Assembly: GCF_963855985.1 (NCBI RefSeq)
Contig: NC_087090.1
Span: 11,344,501 to 11,408,500, forward strand
Direction of reading: 5' to 3'
Length of the DNA: 64,000 nucleotides
Origin: Ostrinia nubilalis
Taxonomy: Eukaryota; Arthropoda; Insecta; Lepidoptera; Crambidae
Part shown: positions 61,419 to 64,000 of the stretch, piece by piece
How positions within the stretch are numbered: the stretch's first letter is position 1
How the letters are laid out: the number at the start of each line of letters is the position of its first letter
Notes under the pieces: model-generated
The model's database searches: none
Told to the model about the DNA's origin: nothing
Seen by the model: only the letters and a program-made list of their open reading frames with translations
Made by a program: the position numbers and the translations under genes

Positions 61419-62278
61419 CACATAATGTAGTTGTTTTGTTATTATCACTATATAAAAAACATCATCCCTAACTAGTAATTTAGTCCCAAGTGCCGTTTAA
61501 AGCTAGGGCCTGACGCTCTAGGGACTGACGATTTGGAGTAAAATTTAACACAAATGCAGATTAACTTTATATTAGATGCTTAATACGATGTGCCGAAAAT
61601 AGCCAAAAAACTACACGTAAATACTATTAAATTATATACAATTTCCTATTATAATCAATAAAGCTACTCAACTAGGGACTGACGAAGTGACTGGATTAAC
61701 ACATGTTTCGGTAACATCTGGCACATTTGCACTAATTAAAAAAACGGCTACCGCAAAGCCAGTATGGTCTGAGGATAACTTCGTATCGTACTTTAAACTC
61801 AACTAAATGTCATTCACTCTAAATACATATTAAAGCGCAAAATTATAAAATCAGTGCGTGGCGAGGGAATGACGCTAAAAACTGTAGACTCTTTTTCAAC
61901 TAAAGAAAATCAAATTATTGTTTATTGAAACCGCAAAATATTAATAGAATTTGGTGTAATATACATTTAAATAGATTATTCGTTAATTAAAACAAAGGAT
62001 AAAGTTGATGTTTTTATAAATGTGGGTCCCAAAACACAAACTTTTGGAGTACGGACATGCCTAGGGAACATAGAGTTAACTCTATGCTAGGGAATGACGT
62101 TTTGGGTCATTCAAAAGGAATTTAGGATGTTTTAAAAATAGTTTAAAAAAATATAAATGGGTGATGAATAAAGCACATTGCTGTTATTTAACAATCTTGG
62201 AATAAAATATTAACAAATATTTCATGTGAAATGTGGCGCGGACTAAGAGTTGACATATTTTTGTGGAATGACCCAACA

Positions 62279-62989
62279 ATACCTAACTTCCCAAAATAAA
62301 AGTAAAAAGATTATTGTATAATGGCACCAATGACCGACAAGAACCAATGACCGACACTTTATTTTTTGATTCAATAAAATAAGAGTAAGAAATCGATTTC
62401 TTAATTTGGAAACACTGTACCATCATAGAAAGCACACTTTTGACTGTCTCCCATTGACATTTAAGGCTTGGTATTTCTGCTAAAGTAGGTATTTCGCGCT
62501 GTCAAAATCTGCGCGCGCAATACTTCGCCGAAGACGCGTCTTTCCGTTCTATACATGGCCAGAACGCACCCATAGGAAACTGCTCGTGTATATTTTGTAG
62601 TGCCTGTTTGTAAATCTGTGACTCCAAACTATACACGATTTTTGCGTAGCTGATCGTGTATAGTTTGGAGGAGCTTAGTAAAAAAAGTCATCTCCAAACT
62701 ATACTCGATTAGTTTCTACTACACCACTTACACTTGACTAGAGTGTGTTTAGTTGATATTGATTTAGTAAAATTCAGTAAAATATGGAACTATATTTAAA
62801 ATTACATTTATTTGATATTATTACATAAAATATTATTATTTTACTGAATCTATAATAAATCTAGATTTTTAACACTATTGTAAGTGGTTTTTGAAATTAA
62901 ATTGATTAGGTAGATTTCAAATTAAATAACAATTTAATTAAAATGAGAGAGAGTGAGAGAAGAAAGTTCAACGTGCATTAAATACAATA
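62279..62989. other. Intergenic with a small hairpin
   Basis: 62621-62676 folds (CTCCAAACTATACACGAT / inverse), and the same word recurs at about 62692. No gene or integrase remnant seen. Confidence 0.5.
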
Positions 62990-64000
62990 TTATGCGTTAT
63001 GCGAGACTTTAAATGCTAGGTTTGTGGCACATTGGGATGTGTAAATAAAACTTGATTTTTGAAAAATACAACTTGTGGTTTTAATGGCTTCCAAATTGCG
63101 ATACAGTCTTGCTGGAGCTGATTGTATGTTTTTCTTGAAAATTGTTTCAAGTGGCTTGTGGTCTGATTCCACTGTCAGTTCTTTGCCATAAACATATTCA
63201 TGAAACTTCTTACAACCAAAAAGTATAGCGAGTGCCTCTTTCTCAATTTGTGCGTAATTCTGCTCAGATTTAGTCAAAGCTCTTGCTCCGTAGGCTATTG
63301 GTTGACCTTCTTGAAGTAGTGCAGCTCCAAGATTTTTGGAACTTGCATCCACAGTTAAAGTTACGGGTTTGTTTACATCATACAGTCTAAGTACTGGGGG
63401 ACTCTGAAGTACTTTTTTAATTTTATTAAGTGCTTGTTCATGGTGAATGTCCCATGTGAAACTTGCATCTTTGTGTAACAGATCTCGTAGTGGACTAGTA
63501 AGGTCTGACCATGTTGGGAATAAATTTGTTTAGATATGTGATCATCCCCAATAATCTTTGTAATTCTGTTTTATTTTTGGGTGTTTTCATTGCTTGTATG
63601 GCCTCGACTTTTTCTGGGTCAGCTTCAAGTCCATTGGCTGACACTATATGTCCCAAAAATTTTATTCTTTGTGCCTCCATAATGCACTTATTTTTGTTAA
63701 GTTTGAAACCTGATTTATTCAAAACATCGATGACTTCTCTGACAGTTTTGTGTAATTCATCCTTACTTTTGTCATAAATGAAGATATCGTCGATTGCTAC
63801 TCTCACATTTTGAAACTTACAGAGCAAATTACTGAGTATTTCTTGGAAAATTTCAGGTGCTGATGAGACCCCGAAGGGAAGTCTTTTGAAAGAGTATCTT
63901 CCCCAAGGTGTAGCAAATGTAAGTATCTTTTGTGTCCTCTCTGTTAATCTAATCTGCCAGAACCCTTTGGTACAGTCAAGTAATGCAAAATACTTTGAGC
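62990..64000 (-). pseudogene. Broken Gypsy-type pol (RT and RNase H), cut by the window edge
   Basis: On the minus strand, from the window edge down to about 63510, an open frame encodes reverse transcriptase (ALLDCTKGFWQI, RLPFGVSSAPEIFQ). In the catalytic motif the usual aromatic residue before x-D-D is Ala (VAIDDIFIY; codon 63795-63797). A one-base frameshift near 63510 ends this frame. The next frame carries RNase H (TVDASSKNLGAAL, ESDHKPLETI) and runs to a stop at 62990 through a C terminus unlike other Gypsy proteins. No integrase follows. So the copy is truncated and probably dead. It is not the same family as the element at 55928. Confidence 0.85.

Larger units (their letters stand above)
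53965..62274. mobile_element. GGGTCATTCC-family element, copy C, split by two later insertions
   Basis: Outer ends as in copies A and B, with 4-bp duplication AACA (53961-53964, 62275-62278). It is interrupted at its GATAAGTTAATACACA site by the TTAA element (54213-55917) and, 6 bp on, by the Gypsy element. Its own sequence resumes at 61419 and is nearly identical to copy B. A short palindromic addition (GAGTTAACTC) lies at about 62070. Confidence 0.9.

Overview
The window is animal nuclear DNA, very probably from a moth or butterfly. It is AT-rich, has two intron-containing host genes plus one gene with an uninterrupted coding exon, and is packed with repeats of lepidopteran type: an RTE-like LINE tail, CR1-like LINE 3' ends, GTCGCGGGC-type interspersed repeats, an I-clade LINE, DD41D mariner relatives and many hAT, PIF and TA-target MITEs. 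The species cannot be named from the sequence.

Three host genes are visible. A GM130/GOLGA2-like golgin lies on the minus strand (four coding exons, 15957-23888, 686 aa). It is head-to-head, across about 840 bp, with a plus-strand plasmanylethanolamine desaturase gene (PEDS1/TMEM189/Kua, four coding exons, 24730-37286, 314 aa). A leucine-rich-repeat protein with one coding exon (52102-53673, 523 aa) stands alone further right. The golgin (Golgi tethering) and the desaturase (ether-lipid synthesis in the ER) share a promoter region but have no obvious common pathway.

Most of the rest is mobile DNA, often nested. 1-4035: a DD41D mariner-type element holding an intact transposase and a second, decayed copy. 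7535-13906: a short inverted-repeat element split by a complete I-type LINE with two intact ORFs and a 13-bp target duplication. The PEDS1 introns hold a dead DD41D element containing a hAT-like insert, a 2.5-kb Ac-like hAT element with further elements inside, and LINE tails. 38023-39706: a large palindrome whose arms are each two direct repeats. 45072-50167: three copies of a GGGTCATTCC-ended family and a solo LTR. 53965-62274: a fourth copy of that family, split by a TTAA-flanked element and then by a very young Ty3/Gypsy element whose Gag-Pol start codon lies inside the LTR. 62990-64000: a broken second Gypsy-type element, cut by the window edge.

Several insertion events can be read exactly because an empty or sibling copy of the target repeat lies elsewhere in the window. 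These give target duplications and relative order without outside data. All family names rest on motifs read by eye; no database search was made.
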